From positions 248,001 to 312,000 of the forward strand of contig NZ_BAABBO010000011.1 of assembly GCF_039538005.1 (NCBI RefSeq): DNA of 64,000 bases. Reading direction: 5' to 3'. The notes under the pieces are model-generated. The model had not been told where the DNA came from and made no database searches. It worked only from the letters and a program-made list of their open reading frames with translations. This DNA comes from Allohahella marinimesophila. GTDB lineage: Bacteria > Pseudomonadota > Gammaproteobacteria > Pseudomonadales > Oleiphilaceae. Position numbers and translations under genes: made by a program. Numbering within the stretch: position 1 is the stretch's first letter; the number at the start of each line of letters is the position of its first letter. Positions 26,033 through 34,429 of this stretch are shown here, piece after piece.

Positions 26033-26862
26033 CGATGGCAGCAGTAGACGAAGGCAGGCAGAAAGCGGCTCAGCTTCTCAACGATTTTCAGGATATCAGC
26101 CTGGCGAAGGTTGCACTCATCGTTGTGGGTACCTGGATAGCCATTCTCATTGTCAGACGGGTGCTCCCATACCTGGCAGAACGAGGGCCAAACCAGCTGA
26201 GACTGTATCTCCTCGGGGCAGTGCCCATCATCCGGCTATTTCTTCTCACCGCTGCGTTTCTCTGGGTCATCCCGATCATCTTCAATATCAATTTCCAGAA
26301 CTTCCTGGTGATTGCTGGCGCCGCAAGCGTGGCGATTGGCTTTGCCTTCAAGGATTACGTCAGCAGCCTCATCGCTGGCATGGTCGCCATATTCGAACGG
26401 CCCTACCGACCGGGCGACTGGGTGAAAATAGATGGAGACTACGGTGAGGTGACCTCCGTAGGCATGCGAGCCCTGCGAATTCGTACGGCCGATGATGATG
26501 CGATTACGGTGCCCCACGACCGGCTCTGGTCGAACAACATCATCAATTCCAATGATGGCACCAGAACGCTGATGTGCGTTGCAGAGTTTTATGTGGCTCC
26601 GGATCATGATGCCGCGGTCGTTCGGGAGGCGCTCTCTGATGTCGCCCTCACCAGCGCTTATCTCGAATATGCAAAGCCGGTGGTCGTCATGCTGAAACAG
26701 AGTCCGTTGGGAACGCATTACAGGTTGAAGGCTTATCCATTCGACATGCGCGACCAGTTCTCTTTCATCAGCGACCTGACAGTCAGAGGGAAAAAGGCGA
26801 TAGTGGACGCCGGTGGTGTTGAGGTGGCGACGGCGGGGAATGTGGCTGTCGGCGTGGCTTAG
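26029..26862 (+). CDS. MscS-family mechanosensitive channel
   Basis: 277 residues with three N-terminal hydrophobic segments (residues ~22-45, ~62-85, ~92-125). The last is the pore helix and includes the MscS signature GAASVAIGFAFKDYVSSLIAG followed by FERPYRPGDWVKIDGDYGEV, the start of the cytoplasmic beta domain. The cage ends in a alpha/beta domain (SPLGTHYRLKAYPFDMRDQF). It should open under membrane tension to release solutes in osmotic downshock, which suits a cell with a ProVWX importer. The ATG is part of the previous gene's stop (ATGA), and the 3' end overlaps the convergent mgtC-like gene by 4 bp. Confidence 0.93.
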   Translation: MTMAAVDEGRQKAAQLLNDFQDISLAKVALIVVGTWIAILIVRRVLPYLAERGPNQLRLYLLGAVPIIRLFLLTAAFLWVIPIIFNINFQNFLVIAGAASVAIGFAFKDYVSSLIAGMVAIFERPYRPGDWVKIDGDYGEVTSVGMRALRIRTADDDAITVPHDRLWSNNIINSNDGTRTLMCVAEFYVAPDHDAAVVREALSDVALTSAYLEYAKPVVVMLKQSPLGTHYRLKAYPFDMRDQFSFISDLTVRGKKAIVDAGGVEVATAGNVAVGVA

Positions 26863-27341
26863 CCATCGGGCCCGCCCGGCTCCCTTGGATGGTGATGGCC
26901 GTTACTCATATGTTTAATTGGCGGAATCAGCATGAAGATCAGGAAGCTGACCAGGCTGAGCAGAACGGCAATTTCATATTGTCCCTGCGCTACCGACACG
27001 CCAATGGCGCCTGTATTCCAGAGCGCTGCCGCGGTGGCGGTGCCAGCCACGTGGGAAGAAGTCTTGAGAATCGCGCCGCCGCCGATGAAGCCCATGCCGG
27101 TGATGATGCCGTACATTATGCGGGCCTGCGCTTCAGGATCTGGGAATACGGCCTTACCAACCAGCATGTAGGCGCAGGATGCGATACACACGAGCGGAAA
27201 TGTTCGCAGGCCCGCGCCGCGTGATTTTTCTTCGCGATTCCACGCGATTGGCAGTGACAGGATAAAGGCCACCGCCAGTTGAAAGGTCTGGTCGCCGACC
27301 TTATCCCAATCGATGCTTAAGGCGTATGCTATCTCGTTCAT
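26859..27341 (-). CDS. MgtC/SapB-family membrane protein
   Basis: A 160-residue protein with about four to five membrane helices: FQLAVAFILSLPIAWNREEKSRGAGLRTFPLVCIAS, the family motif YGIITGMGFIGGGAILK, then GTATAAALWNTGAIGVSVAQG. The MgtC/SapB family is linked to growth in low Mg2+ and, in pathogens, to survival in macrophages; in environmental species its role is less defined. It has a short His/Gly-rich tail (GHHHPREPGG), which could bind metal. The gene stands alone on the minus strand with a 64-bp gap to the divergent alcohol dehydrogenase gene. Confidence 0.9.
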   Translation of the reverse strand: MNEIAYALSIDWDKVGDQTFQLAVAFILSLPIAWNREEKSRGAGLRTFPLVCIASCAYMLVGKAVFPDPEAQARIMYGIITGMGFIGGGAILKTSSHVAGTATAAALWNTGAIGVSVAQGQYEIAVLLSLVSFLIFMLIPPIKHMSNGHHHPREPGGPDG

Positions 27342-27405
27342 TTCACCTAGTCCCAGTCAATACAGCTGCAGAAGCTGATACCCACAGTTAAGAGGTTTAG
27401 ATCAG

Positions 27406-28464
27406 ATGACTCATTCCAAAGCCTACGCAGCCCAGGCCGCAGACAAGCCACTTGCACCGCTTGATATCGAGCGCCGTGAATTACGACCGGATGATGTGGC
27501 CATCGAAATCGACTACTGCGGCGTGTGTCACAGTGACATCCACACGGTCGAAAATGACTGGGGTGGTAGCCTGTATCCAGTCGTGCCTGGTCATGAAATC
27601 ATTGGTCGTGTCCAGGCGGTCGGCGTAGACGTGCGCAAGTATCAGGTTGGCCAGGTCGTCGGCGTTGGTTGCATGGTTGATTCATGCAGAAGCTGCAGCG
27701 CCTGTGAAACCGGGCTCGAACAGTACTGTCTCAAAGGCATGACAGGCACTTACAACGGGCGAGACCGTCATGATAAGTCGGTGACCCTGGGAGGCTATTC
27801 GGAGAAGATCGTCGTCAGCGAGCGCTTTGTCGTGAACATCCCGGAAAAACTTGACGCGGCTTCCGCTGCCCCGCTCCTGTGCGCTGGCATTACGACCTAT
27901 TCACCGCTCATGCACTACGGCGTGAAAGCCGGAGATCGTGTTGGTGTGATCGGCATGGGCGGTCTCGGCCATATGGGGGTCAAGTTTGCCAAAGCCCTGG
28001 GTGCTGAAGTCACGATCTTCACCCGCTCTGAGAGCAAGATGGAAGAAGCCAGAAGCCAGGGCGCCGACCATGTCATTATTTCGACTGACCCCGCGCAGAT
28101 GAAGGCCGCGAGAGAAACCTTCGATGTCCTGCTCGACACCATCCCCGTGCCGCACGATATGAATCCATATCTGAATTGCCTGAAGTATGACGGCAAGCAT
28201 ATTGTGGTGGGTCTGCTGACTGCTGTTGAGCCGCCACTGCAGGCGGGCATGCTGGTAATGAAGCGCCGAGTGCTGGCAGGATCCTTGATCGGTGGCATGC
28301 CGGAAACGCAGGAAATGCTCGATTTCTGTGCAGAGCATGACATCACCTGCGACGTTGAAATGCTTGATATCCAGAATATCAACGAAGCTTATGATCGTAT
28401 GAAAAAGGGCGACGTGAAGTACCGTTTCGTCATCGATATGAAGACGCTCAAAGACAGCGCTTGA
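27406..28464 (+). CDS. Zinc-dependent NAD(P) alcohol dehydrogenase (YahK/CAD-like)
   Basis: 352 residues of the cinnamyl-alcohol-dehydrogenase/YahK subgroup of medium-chain dehydrogenases. The catalytic zinc ligands are in CGVCHSDIHTVENDWGG and PVVPGHEIIGRV. The four structural-zinc cysteines are in CRSCSACETGLEQYC. The Rossmann fold has GMGGLGHMGVKFAKALGAEV followed by a TRSESK patch that favours NADPH. Such enzymes reduce a wide range of aldehydes. It is preceded by a divergent gap from mgtC and stands as a single gene before the proV promoter region. Confidence 0.93.
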   Translation: MTHSKAYAAQAADKPLAPLDIERRELRPDDVAIEIDYCGVCHSDIHTVENDWGGSLYPVVPGHEIIGRVQAVGVDVRKYQVGQVVGVGCMVDSCRSCSACETGLEQYCLKGMTGTYNGRDRHDKSVTLGGYSEKIVVSERFVVNIPEKLDAASAAPLLCAGITTYSPLMHYGVKAGDRVGVIGMGGLGHMGVKFAKALGAEVTIFTRSESKMEEARSQGADHVIISTDPAQMKAARETFDVLLDTIPVPHDMNPYLNCLKYDGKHIVVGLLTAVEPPLQAGMLVMKRRVLAGSLIGGMPETQEMLDFCAEHDITCDVEMLDIQNINEAYDRMKKGDVKYRFVIDMKTLKDSA

Positions 28465-28496
28465 AGGCCTTCTGGGCAGCTTCCTGCTGCGGAACC

Positions 28497-28520
28497 CCAT
28501 CGGCGCGTCTGTGCCGATGG
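28497..28520 (+). terminator. Hairpin after the alcohol dehydrogenase gene
   Basis: CCATCGGC (28497-28504) and GCCGATGG (28513-28520) form an 8-bp perfect stem with an 8-nt loop, 33 bp after the stop codon. There is no T-run behind it, so it may be a weak terminator or a structural element only. Confidence 0.4.
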
Positions 28521-28695
28521 CTTGACTCCTCCCCTGCAAACCCTATAAGTTTGATCTAGATTAACTTCCATTAACGTACACACAAGTTCATCTCTGCTCA
28601 ATAAACGCGCCTGCCAATCTTTAGCCTCGGCAGTGTGTTTTCGTTCCAGCAGTACACTGATGCCGCGCTGTCAGTAACGGAGACATATCGAATCA

Positions 28696-29886
28696 ATGAC
28701 ACCTAAAGTCGTGGTAAAAAATGTCTTCAAGGTCTTCGGAGAAGACCCCGAAGAGGCCATGTCCCTTGTTCGCAAGGGCGTCGACAAAGCCGAAATATTC
28801 AAGACCACTGGTCAGACCATCGGTGTGATGGACGCCTCGTTCGAAATCTACGAGGGCGAGATCTTCGTCATCATGGGGCTGTCCGGTTCCGGCAAGTCCA
28901 CCATGGTTCGCTTGCTCAACCGCCTCATCGAGCCGACCACTGGCGAGATCTGGGTAGGTGATCAGGACATTGCGAAACTTTCGCGCAAGGCGCTCAACCA
29001 GCTTCGTCGTAACAAGATGAGCATGGTGTTCCAGTCCTTTGCCCTCATGCCTCATCTCAATGTGATCGACAACGCAGCCTTCGGCCTCGAGCTGTCGGGC
29101 ATGGCGCGCGGTGAACGTCATCAACGGGCGCAGGCAGCGCTTGCGCAGGTTGGACTCGAGGCCTATACGAACAGCTATCCTGATGAACTCTCGGGCGGTA
29201 TGCAGCAACGGGTGGGGCTCGCCCGGGCGCTAGCCAACGATCCTGAAATCATGCTGATGGATGAAGCCTTTTCTGCGCTCGACCCACTGATCCGAACCGA
29301 AATGCAGGATGAGCTGGTCAAGTTGCAGAAGGACTCGAGACGAACCGTCGTGTTCATCTCGCATGATCTTGACGAAGCCATGCGCATCGGCGACCGCATC
29401 GCGATCATGGAAGGCGGGCGGGTAGTTCAGGTCGGTACGCCTGATGAAATCCTCAAGAATCCCGCTGATGATTACGTTAAATCATTCTTTCGCGGTGTCG
29501 ACATCTTTACCGTGTTCACTGCGAAAGACGTGGCCCGAAAGCGCCAGGTCACGGTTGTGGAGCGAGAGGGTGCTGGCATTCCCGCCGTGCTCGAACAGCT
29601 CAGTGAATGGGAGCGCGACTTTGCCTATGTGCTCAGCCGCGATCAGAAGTTTCACGGGGTCGTCTCGGTCGACTCGCTAGCGCGGGCCAAGAAGGCAGGG
29701 GGCAATATCGCGAGTGCATTTCTGCCGGATATCGAACCCATCGCGGCCGATACGCCGCTCACACAGATCATCGGTAATGTAGCCGCTGCCCCTTGTGGCG
29801 TGCCGGTCATTGATGAAAAAGGGTGCTATCAGGGCGTGATATCAAGAGCCGTTCTGCTGCAGGCGCTGGACAGAGAGGGCGAATAG
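28696..29886 (+). CDS. proV: Glycine betaine/proline ABC transporter ATP-binding protein ProV
   Basis: 396 residues. The N-terminus has the ProV/OpuAA-type MTPKVVVKNVFKVFGEDPEEAM lead-in, then Walker A GLSGSGKSTMVR, Q-loop FQSFALMPHLNV, ABC signature LSGGMQQRVGLARAL, Walker B IMLMDEAFSALDPL and the switch histidine SHDL. The C-terminal ~120 residues contain two CBS domains, which in OpuA/ProV sense ionic strength. It drives import of betaine or proline for osmoprotection. The 231-bp region upstream has an AT-rich stretch that may hold an osmotic promoter, but no element can be named with confidence. It is 2 bp before proW. Confidence 0.95.
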   Translation: MTPKVVVKNVFKVFGEDPEEAMSLVRKGVDKAEIFKTTGQTIGVMDASFEIYEGEIFVIMGLSGSGKSTMVRLLNRLIEPTTGEIWVGDQDIAKLSRKALNQLRRNKMSMVFQSFALMPHLNVIDNAAFGLELSGMARGERHQRAQAALAQVGLEAYTNSYPDELSGGMQQRVGLARALANDPEIMLMDEAFSALDPLIRTEMQDELVKLQKDSRRTVVFISHDLDEAMRIGDRIAIMEGGRVVQVGTPDEILKNPADDYVKSFFRGVDIFTVFTAKDVARKRQVTVVEREGAGIPAVLEQLSEWERDFAYVLSRDQKFHGVVSVDSLARAKKAGGNIASAFLPDIEPIAADTPLTQIIGNVAAAPCGVPVIDEKGCYQGVISRAVLLQALDREGE

Positions 29887-29888
29887 AT

Positions 29889-31022
29889 ATGGCTGAAGAT
29901 GCCAATAATGCAGCCGCAGACCCGTGGGCGCAAGCTGAGAGCAGCGCGGTCGAGGTGGCTGATCCGAATGAAGTGGCGGCAGATACAGCTGCGAATCCCT
30001 GGGGCAGCACTGAGGTGCAACCAGGCAAGGGCGGAGAGTCTACTCAAAGCTGGCTGGATGCCGCGGAAGAGGTTGAAGTCGTCTCCAATACCTGGGCAGA
30101 GCCCTTTCGGACAGAGTGGTTCGATATCCAGTCTGGCGTGGACGTCGCTATCAGCTGGGTCGTGGAAAACTTTCGCGTCTTTTTCCAGCTCATCAAGCAA
30201 CCTGTCGAAGCTGCCCTCAATGTGTTCGATGCTGCGCTATTAAACATATCCCCATTGCTCATGATCGTATTTTTCGGATTGGTTGCCTGGCAGCTCTCAG
30301 GTATTCGCCTGGGCATCGTCACGATCGCAGGCATGCTGATCATGGGTGCGATTGGTGCGTGGAACGAGGCAATGACCACCTTATCGTTAGTTATTACATC
30401 GGTACTGTTCTGCATGGTCATAGGCATACCCACGGGGATCGCCATGGCCAAGAGTGACCGTATTGCCGGTGTAGTGAGACCGGTACTCGACACCATGCAG
30501 ACCACGCCAGCGTTCGTCTATCTAGTGCCCATCGTCATGCTGTTCGGCATCGGTAATGTGCCGGGAGTTATCGTCACTATCATATTCGCCGTCGCGCCAG
30601 TCATCAGACTCACCAACCTTGGTATACGACAGGTGCCAGCCGATCTCATCGAAGCCTCACGATCTTTCGGCGCGAGTTCGTCTCAGCTGCTGTTCAAGGT
30701 GCAGCTGCCACTGGCTACGCCGACGATCATGGCGGGCGTGAATCAGACCCTTATGCTGGCACTGTCCATGGTGGTCATTGCGTCCATGATAGCGGTGCCC
30801 GGATTGGGCCTGATGGTTCTGCGAGGTATTGGACGACTGGATATCGGGCTGGCGACAGTCGGCGGTATCGGTATCGTCATACTGGCCATCATTCTCGATC
30901 GCATGACACAGGCGCTCGGTAGAGACTCACGGGAAAGAGGAACGCGCCACTGGTATGAGTCCGGTCCCGTCGGACTGCTGTATGCCATGGTGCCTCGAAA
31001 CAGGGAAGCTTCAGACAGATAG
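29889..31022 (+). CDS. proW: Glycine betaine/proline ABC transporter permease ProW
   Basis: 377 residues from the ATG at 29889; upstream codons of the frame lie in proV. Residues 1-~90 are soluble and acidic and hold repeated tryptophan motifs (DPWAQAES, NPWGSTE, NTWAEPFRTEWF). The permease part (about eight hydrophobic segments) is typical of ProW: MLIMGAIGAWNEAMTTLSL, IPTGIAMAKSDRI, PVLDTMQTTPAFVYLVPIVMLF and the EAA loop SRSFGASSSQLLFKVQLPLATPTI. It forms the membrane channel with ProV and ProX. The long N-terminal region is a ProW feature, but the W-repeats are unusual in their regularity. Confidence 0.95.
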   Translation: MAEDANNAAADPWAQAESSAVEVADPNEVAADTAANPWGSTEVQPGKGGESTQSWLDAAEEVEVVSNTWAEPFRTEWFDIQSGVDVAISWVVENFRVFFQLIKQPVEAALNVFDAALLNISPLLMIVFFGLVAWQLSGIRLGIVTIAGMLIMGAIGAWNEAMTTLSLVITSVLFCMVIGIPTGIAMAKSDRIAGVVRPVLDTMQTTPAFVYLVPIVMLFGIGNVPGVIVTIIFAVAPVIRLTNLGIRQVPADLIEASRSFGASSSQLLFKVQLPLATPTIMAGVNQTLMLALSMVVIASMIAVPGLGLMVLRGIGRLDIGLATVGGIGIVILAIILDRMTQALGRDSRERGTRHWYESGPVGLLYAMVPRNREASDR

Positions 31023-31056
31023 GCTCGACCCCATTTCAAACTACAGGATAACTGTT

Positions 31057-32046
31057 ATGAACCTGAAAACGACAATTGCCGGCATCGTGCTGGCTGGCGG
31101 CGTGGCATTCTCCGCGCAGGCCGAGGAGATGCCAGGAAAGGGTGTTTCCGTACAGGCGATTCAAAGCCCCATTGCCGAAGAAACCTTTCAGACCATGCTG
31201 CTGAATCAGGCGCTCAAGGATCTCGGTTACGAGGTCAAGCCAATTCAGGAAGTCGATTACAGCGCCGGGTATACCTCTGTAGCCAATGGTGATGCCACCT
31301 ATATGGCCGTTAACTGGTACCCCTTGCATGAGACCATGTACAAGAACGCGGGTGGCGACGACAAGTTCTATCGCAAAGGCAAGTACATCGATGGTGCCGC
31401 TCAGGGCTATCTGATCGACAAGAAGACGGCCGAGAAGCATGGCATCACCAATATTGGTCAGTTCACCGATCCAAAGATCGCCAAGATCTTCGATACCGAC
31501 GGTGACGGAAAGGCGGATCTGACCGGTTGTCAGGCTGGCTGGGGCTGTGAAGGTGTGATCGAACATCAGCTTGACGCCTTCAAGCTGCGTGATTCGGTAG
31601 AGCACAGGCAGGGCGCGTATGCGGCCATCATTTCCGACACCATACAGCGTTACAAGGATGGTGATCCGATCTTCTACTACACCTGGACGCCATACTGGGT
31701 CTCGGGCATTCTCGTGCCAGGCAAGGACGTCGTGTGGCTGGAAGTGCCCTTCTCATCGAATCCAAATGATGCCGACACTGAAATGCCGAGCGGCAAGAAC
31801 TATGGTTTTGAAATCAACAGCGAGCGAGTCGTTGCCAACAAGCAGTGGGCGAAAGACAATCCAGCTGCCGCCAAGCTGTTCGAAATTGCCAAGCTGTCGG
31901 TCAACGACGTCAGTGCGCAAAACATGAAAGTTCGTGATGGCGAAGATTCGCAGGAACAGATCATGAGCCACACCAAGGCCTGGATCAAAGCGAACAAGGA
32001 CACTTATGACGGCTGGCTGAAGGAAGCCAGAGACGCCGCTGAGTAA
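31057..32046 (+). CDS. proX: Glycine betaine/proline-binding periplasmic protein ProX
   Basis: 329 residues, starting at the ATG at 31057 with a signal peptide (MNLKTTIAGIVLAGGVAFSAQA-EE). The mature protein is an OpuAC-type binding protein: GKGVSVQAIQSPIAEETFQTMLLNQALKDLGYEV, VNWYPLHETMY and FYYTWTPYWVSG contain the aromatic cage for quaternary ammonium groups. The preceding part of this frame lies inside proW. It delivers betaine to ProVW at the periplasmic face. A strong hairpin sits between its end and the convergent msrAB gene. Confidence 0.95.
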   Translation: MNLKTTIAGIVLAGGVAFSAQAEEMPGKGVSVQAIQSPIAEETFQTMLLNQALKDLGYEVKPIQEVDYSAGYTSVANGDATYMAVNWYPLHETMYKNAGGDDKFYRKGKYIDGAAQGYLIDKKTAEKHGITNIGQFTDPKIAKIFDTDGDGKADLTGCQAGWGCEGVIEHQLDAFKLRDSVEHRQGAYAAIISDTIQRYKDGDPIFYYTWTPYWVSGILVPGKDVVWLEVPFSSNPNDADTEMPSGKNYGFEINSERVVANKQWAKDNPAAAKLFEIAKLSVNDVSAQNMKVRDGEDSQEQIMSHTKAWIKANKDTYDGWLKEARDAAE

Positions 32047-32052
32047 ACAATG

Positions 32053-32085
32053 AAAAAGCCCCGGCAGTGCAACACTGTCGGGGCT
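32053..32085 (-). terminator. Shared intrinsic terminator between proX and msrAB
   Basis: AGCCCCGGCAGT pairs with ACTGTCGGGGCT with a single wobble, around a short loop. On the minus strand the stem is followed by TTTTTC, a proper U-tract, so it should end msrAB transcription. On the plus strand it follows the proX stop by about 7 bp and may also end proVWX, though less tightly. Confidence 0.8.
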
Positions 32086-32103
32086 CAATCAGTCTTCGAG
32101 GCT

Positions 32104-33285
32104 TCAGCTTTTCGGGGGCTTTACCTGATCGACATACTCACCATAGCCGGCAGCCGCCATATCCTCTTTGGGAATGAAGCGCATGGCTGCAGAATTCATG
32201 CAATAGCGCAGTCCGGTCGAGTCTTTGGGGCCGTCAGAAAATACGTGGCCGAGGTGTGAGTCGGCAATCGCGCTACGGATTTCGGTCCGCTTTCCAAACA
32301 GGGAAAAATCACTGTCTTCCACGACTGCATCTGGCTTGATTGGCTTCGTAAAGCTGGGCCAGCCCGTCCCGGAGTCATACTTGTCATTGGACAGATACAG
32401 CGGCTCCCCTGAAACGATATCGACGTAGATGCCCGCGCGTTTTTCGTCATTGTATGGGTTGTCGAAAGGTCTTTCGGTGGCATCTTCCTGTGTCACCGAG
32501 TACTGCAGTGGCGTCAGCCTGGCTTTAAGTTCCGCCTTGTCCGGCTTCACGAAGCTTTGCAGGTCGGGCTGTTCAGTCTGGCCGTTTGACTGGGTCATCT
32601 TCTTGTCCTCATTCTGGTCCGGGCGATACTCGGCGTAGTCCAGTTCGCGATCTTCACCCCAGATCTTGTCGATGAACTGATAGCGCCCTGAGTTGAAGGT
32701 ATAGAACTTATACCGCACGGGATTCGTCTTGTAGTAGTCCTGGTGGTAGTCCTCGGCCACATAGAAATGTTCGAATGGCACGATCTCTATGGCGACAGGA
32801 TCTTCATAACGCCCCGATTCGTTCAGAGCCTTTTTCGCGGTTTCGGCAGCTTCACGCTGCGCATCGTCAGCATAGAATATGGCGGGTCGATATTGTTTGC
32901 CGCGATCGACAAACTGACCTTCCGTATCGGTTGGATCCATCATCCGCCACAGAGCCTGCAACAAGCCATCATAAGTGATCTGCTGAGGGTCGTAATAGAC
33001 CTGTACGGCTTCAGTGTGTCCGGTTTGTCCCGACGCCACTTGCTGGTAGGTGGGATTGGTCTCTTCTCCACCGCTATAGCCCGAGACGACCTCGACTACG
33101 CCAGGCACTTCTTCGAAGCCTGCTTCGACACACCAGAAGCAACCGCCTGCGAAGGTAGCCACTGACAGACCAGGGTCCTTTGGTGCATATTGATTATCGC
33201 TTGCGTCGCTATCCATGGCGTTCAGCTTCACGCCGACAAAAGCCAGAACCAATAGAACTGCTGCGAATACGCTAAATCGCTTCAT
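32104..33285 (-). CDS. msrAB: Fused methionine sulfoxide reductase MsrA-MsrB, membrane-anchored or exported
   Basis: 393 residues from the ATG at 33285. An N-terminal hydrophobic segment (residues ~5-22) suggests export or anchoring on the periplasmic side. The MsrA domain has the catalytic GCFWC (C49) and GVVEVVSGYSGGEETNPTYQQV; the MsrB domain carries SGTGWPSFTKPI and the catalytic RYCMNSAAMRF (C362). The zinc-binding CxxC pairs usual in many MsrB are absent. There is no thioredoxin domain like that in the three-domain PilB, so reduction must come from another protein. It repairs both R and S methionine sulfoxide. Likely terminated by the hairpin at 32053-32085. Confidence 0.93.
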   Translation of the reverse strand: MKRFSVFAAVLLVLAFVGVKLNAMDSDASDNQYAPKDPGLSVATFAGGCFWCVEAGFEEVPGVVEVVSGYSGGEETNPTYQQVASGQTGHTEAVQVYYDPQQITYDGLLQALWRMMDPTDTEGQFVDRGKQYRPAIFYADDAQREAAETAKKALNESGRYEDPVAIEIVPFEHFYVAEDYHQDYYKTNPVRYKFYTFNSGRYQFIDKIWGEDRELDYAEYRPDQNEDKKMTQSNGQTEQPDLQSFVKPDKAELKARLTPLQYSVTQEDATERPFDNPYNDEKRAGIYVDIVSGEPLYLSNDKYDSGTGWPSFTKPIKPDAVVEDSDFSLFGKRTEIRSAIADSHLGHVFSDGPKDSTGLRYCMNSAAMRFIPKEDMAAAGYGEYVDQVKPPKS

Positions 33286-33382
33286 AACTCTGTCCTCTCG
33301 AGCCAGTGAGGGCATACTCACGATGGCTGATATTTCTGCCAACCTTCATGATAAAGGCAGAGGGGCGTGAAATGATGTGGAT

Positions 33383-33418
33383 GACTGCCTTTTAATGCGG
33401 AAGTGGCTGTCTTTTAAT
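33383..33418. repeat. Two 14-bp direct repeats, msrAB-yaiI divergent region
   Basis: GACTGCCTTTTAAT (33383-33396) and GGCTGTCTTTTAAT (33405-33418) match at 12 of 14 bases. They start 22 bp apart, close to two helical turns. They lie about 100 bp upstream of msrAB and about 80 bp upstream of yaiI, in the right place for a regulator that binds tandem sites. Confidence 0.4.
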
Positions 33419-33498
33419 ATTCAGGATAATGATGGACAGCAGTATCAGCTGCCTTATCTAGATACGTCGTACATGAAGAAACGAGTTGGAGCACACAC

Positions 33499-33954
33499 AT
33501 GAATATCTGGGTCGACGGCGATGCCTGCCCCGTCGTGATCAAGGAAATACTCTTTCGTGCGGCGGAACGCACAAGCACTGTCGTGACTTTTGTGGCGAAT
33601 CAGACCCTGAACCTGCCGAAGTCGAAATATCTCAGAATGCTGCAGGTGAGTGCCGGCTTCGACGTGGCCGATAACGAGATCGTCCGGCGGGTAGAGCCCG
33701 GCGATCTGGTGGTGACCAGTGACATTCCACTGACCGCAGAGATCGTGGAAAAGGGCGCTATCGGCCTGAATCCTCGCGGTGAACGCTACACGGCAGAGAA
33801 CATCAAGGCGACGCTGAACATGCGTGACTTCATGGATACCATGCGCAGTAGCGGGGTCGATACTGGCAGCACTGCCGCCTTCAGTCAGGCTGATCGCCAG
33901 CGCTTCGCCAACAGCCTGGATTCATGGCTCGCGAAACGTGAGGGCGTCAGATGA
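33499..33954 (+). CDS. YaiI/YqxD-family DUF188 protein
   Basis: 151 residues matching the YaiI family: MNIWVDGDACPVVIKEILFRAAER, then DLVVTSDIPLTAEIVEKGAIGLNPRGERYT and NMRDFMDTMRSSG. The fold resembles PIN/NYN nucleases (conserved acidic DGDACP and TSDIPLT), but no activity has been firmly shown for the family that I can cite. It has no signal peptide. It overlaps the next gene, ybaK-like, by 4 bp. Confidence 0.93.
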   Translation: MNIWVDGDACPVVIKEILFRAAERTSTVVTFVANQTLNLPKSKYLRMLQVSAGFDVADNEIVRRVEPGDLVVTSDIPLTAEIVEKGAIGLNPRGERYTAENIKATLNMRDFMDTMRSSGVDTGSTAAFSQADRQRFANSLDSWLAKREGVR

Positions 33955-34421
33955 CACCAGCCATTCTCCTTGCCCGAAAGGCGAAGATTCCTCATACGAT
34001 CCACGAATATCAACATGATGCGGAGGCCGAGTCGTACGGCGGCGAAGCGGCTGAAAAATTGGGGCAGTCGCCTGAGCGTGTCTTCAAGACCCTGGTCGTG
34101 CAACTCGACGCTGCTCTGGCCGTAGCCATCCTGCCGGTCAACAGAATGCTCAGTCTCAAGCAGATGGCGAAAGCGGCGGGTTCCAAAAAAGCCGCCATGG
34201 CGGACAAGGTGCTCGCGCAGCGCAGCACCGGCTATGTGCTTGGAGGCGTGAGCCCCCTGGGGCAGAAAAAACGATTATTGACAGTCCTCGACGATAGTTC
34301 GAAACAGTTTTCCACCATATTCGTCAGCGCGGGCAGGCGAGGACTCGAAATCGAGTTGGCGGCCGCTGATCTTCAGGCGCTGACGCAGGCGAGGCTGGCC
34401 TCGATCAGCGCTGAGGATTAG
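33951..34421 (+). CDS. YbaK/EbsC-type aminoacyl-tRNA deacylase
   Basis: 156 residues of the YbaK family, which hydrolyses Cys-tRNA(Pro) made by ProRS mistakes. Diagnostic features are TPAILLARKAKIPHTIHEYQHD, the catalytic lysine in RVFKTLVVQ, and GYVLGGVSPLGQKKRL. It is the usual length, with no fused ProRS domain, so it works in trans. Its start overlaps the stop of the yaiI-like gene (ATGA). It converges with the quinone-oxidoreductase gene. Confidence 0.92.
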   Translation: MTPAILLARKAKIPHTIHEYQHDAEAESYGGEAAEKLGQSPERVFKTLVVQLDAALAVAILPVNRMLSLKQMAKAAGSKKAAMADKVLAQRSTGYVLGGVSPLGQKKRLLTVLDDSSKQFSTIFVSAGRRGLEIELAAADLQALTQARLASISAED

Positions 34422-34429
34422 TGTCCTGC

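Noticed and set aside
24333..26862. Firm call of the deaminase/AAA-like/MscS set as an antiphage system
   Set aside because: No mobile element, base-composition shift or known defence neighbour is visible and the ATP-binding loop is missing, so I keep it only as a hypothesis.
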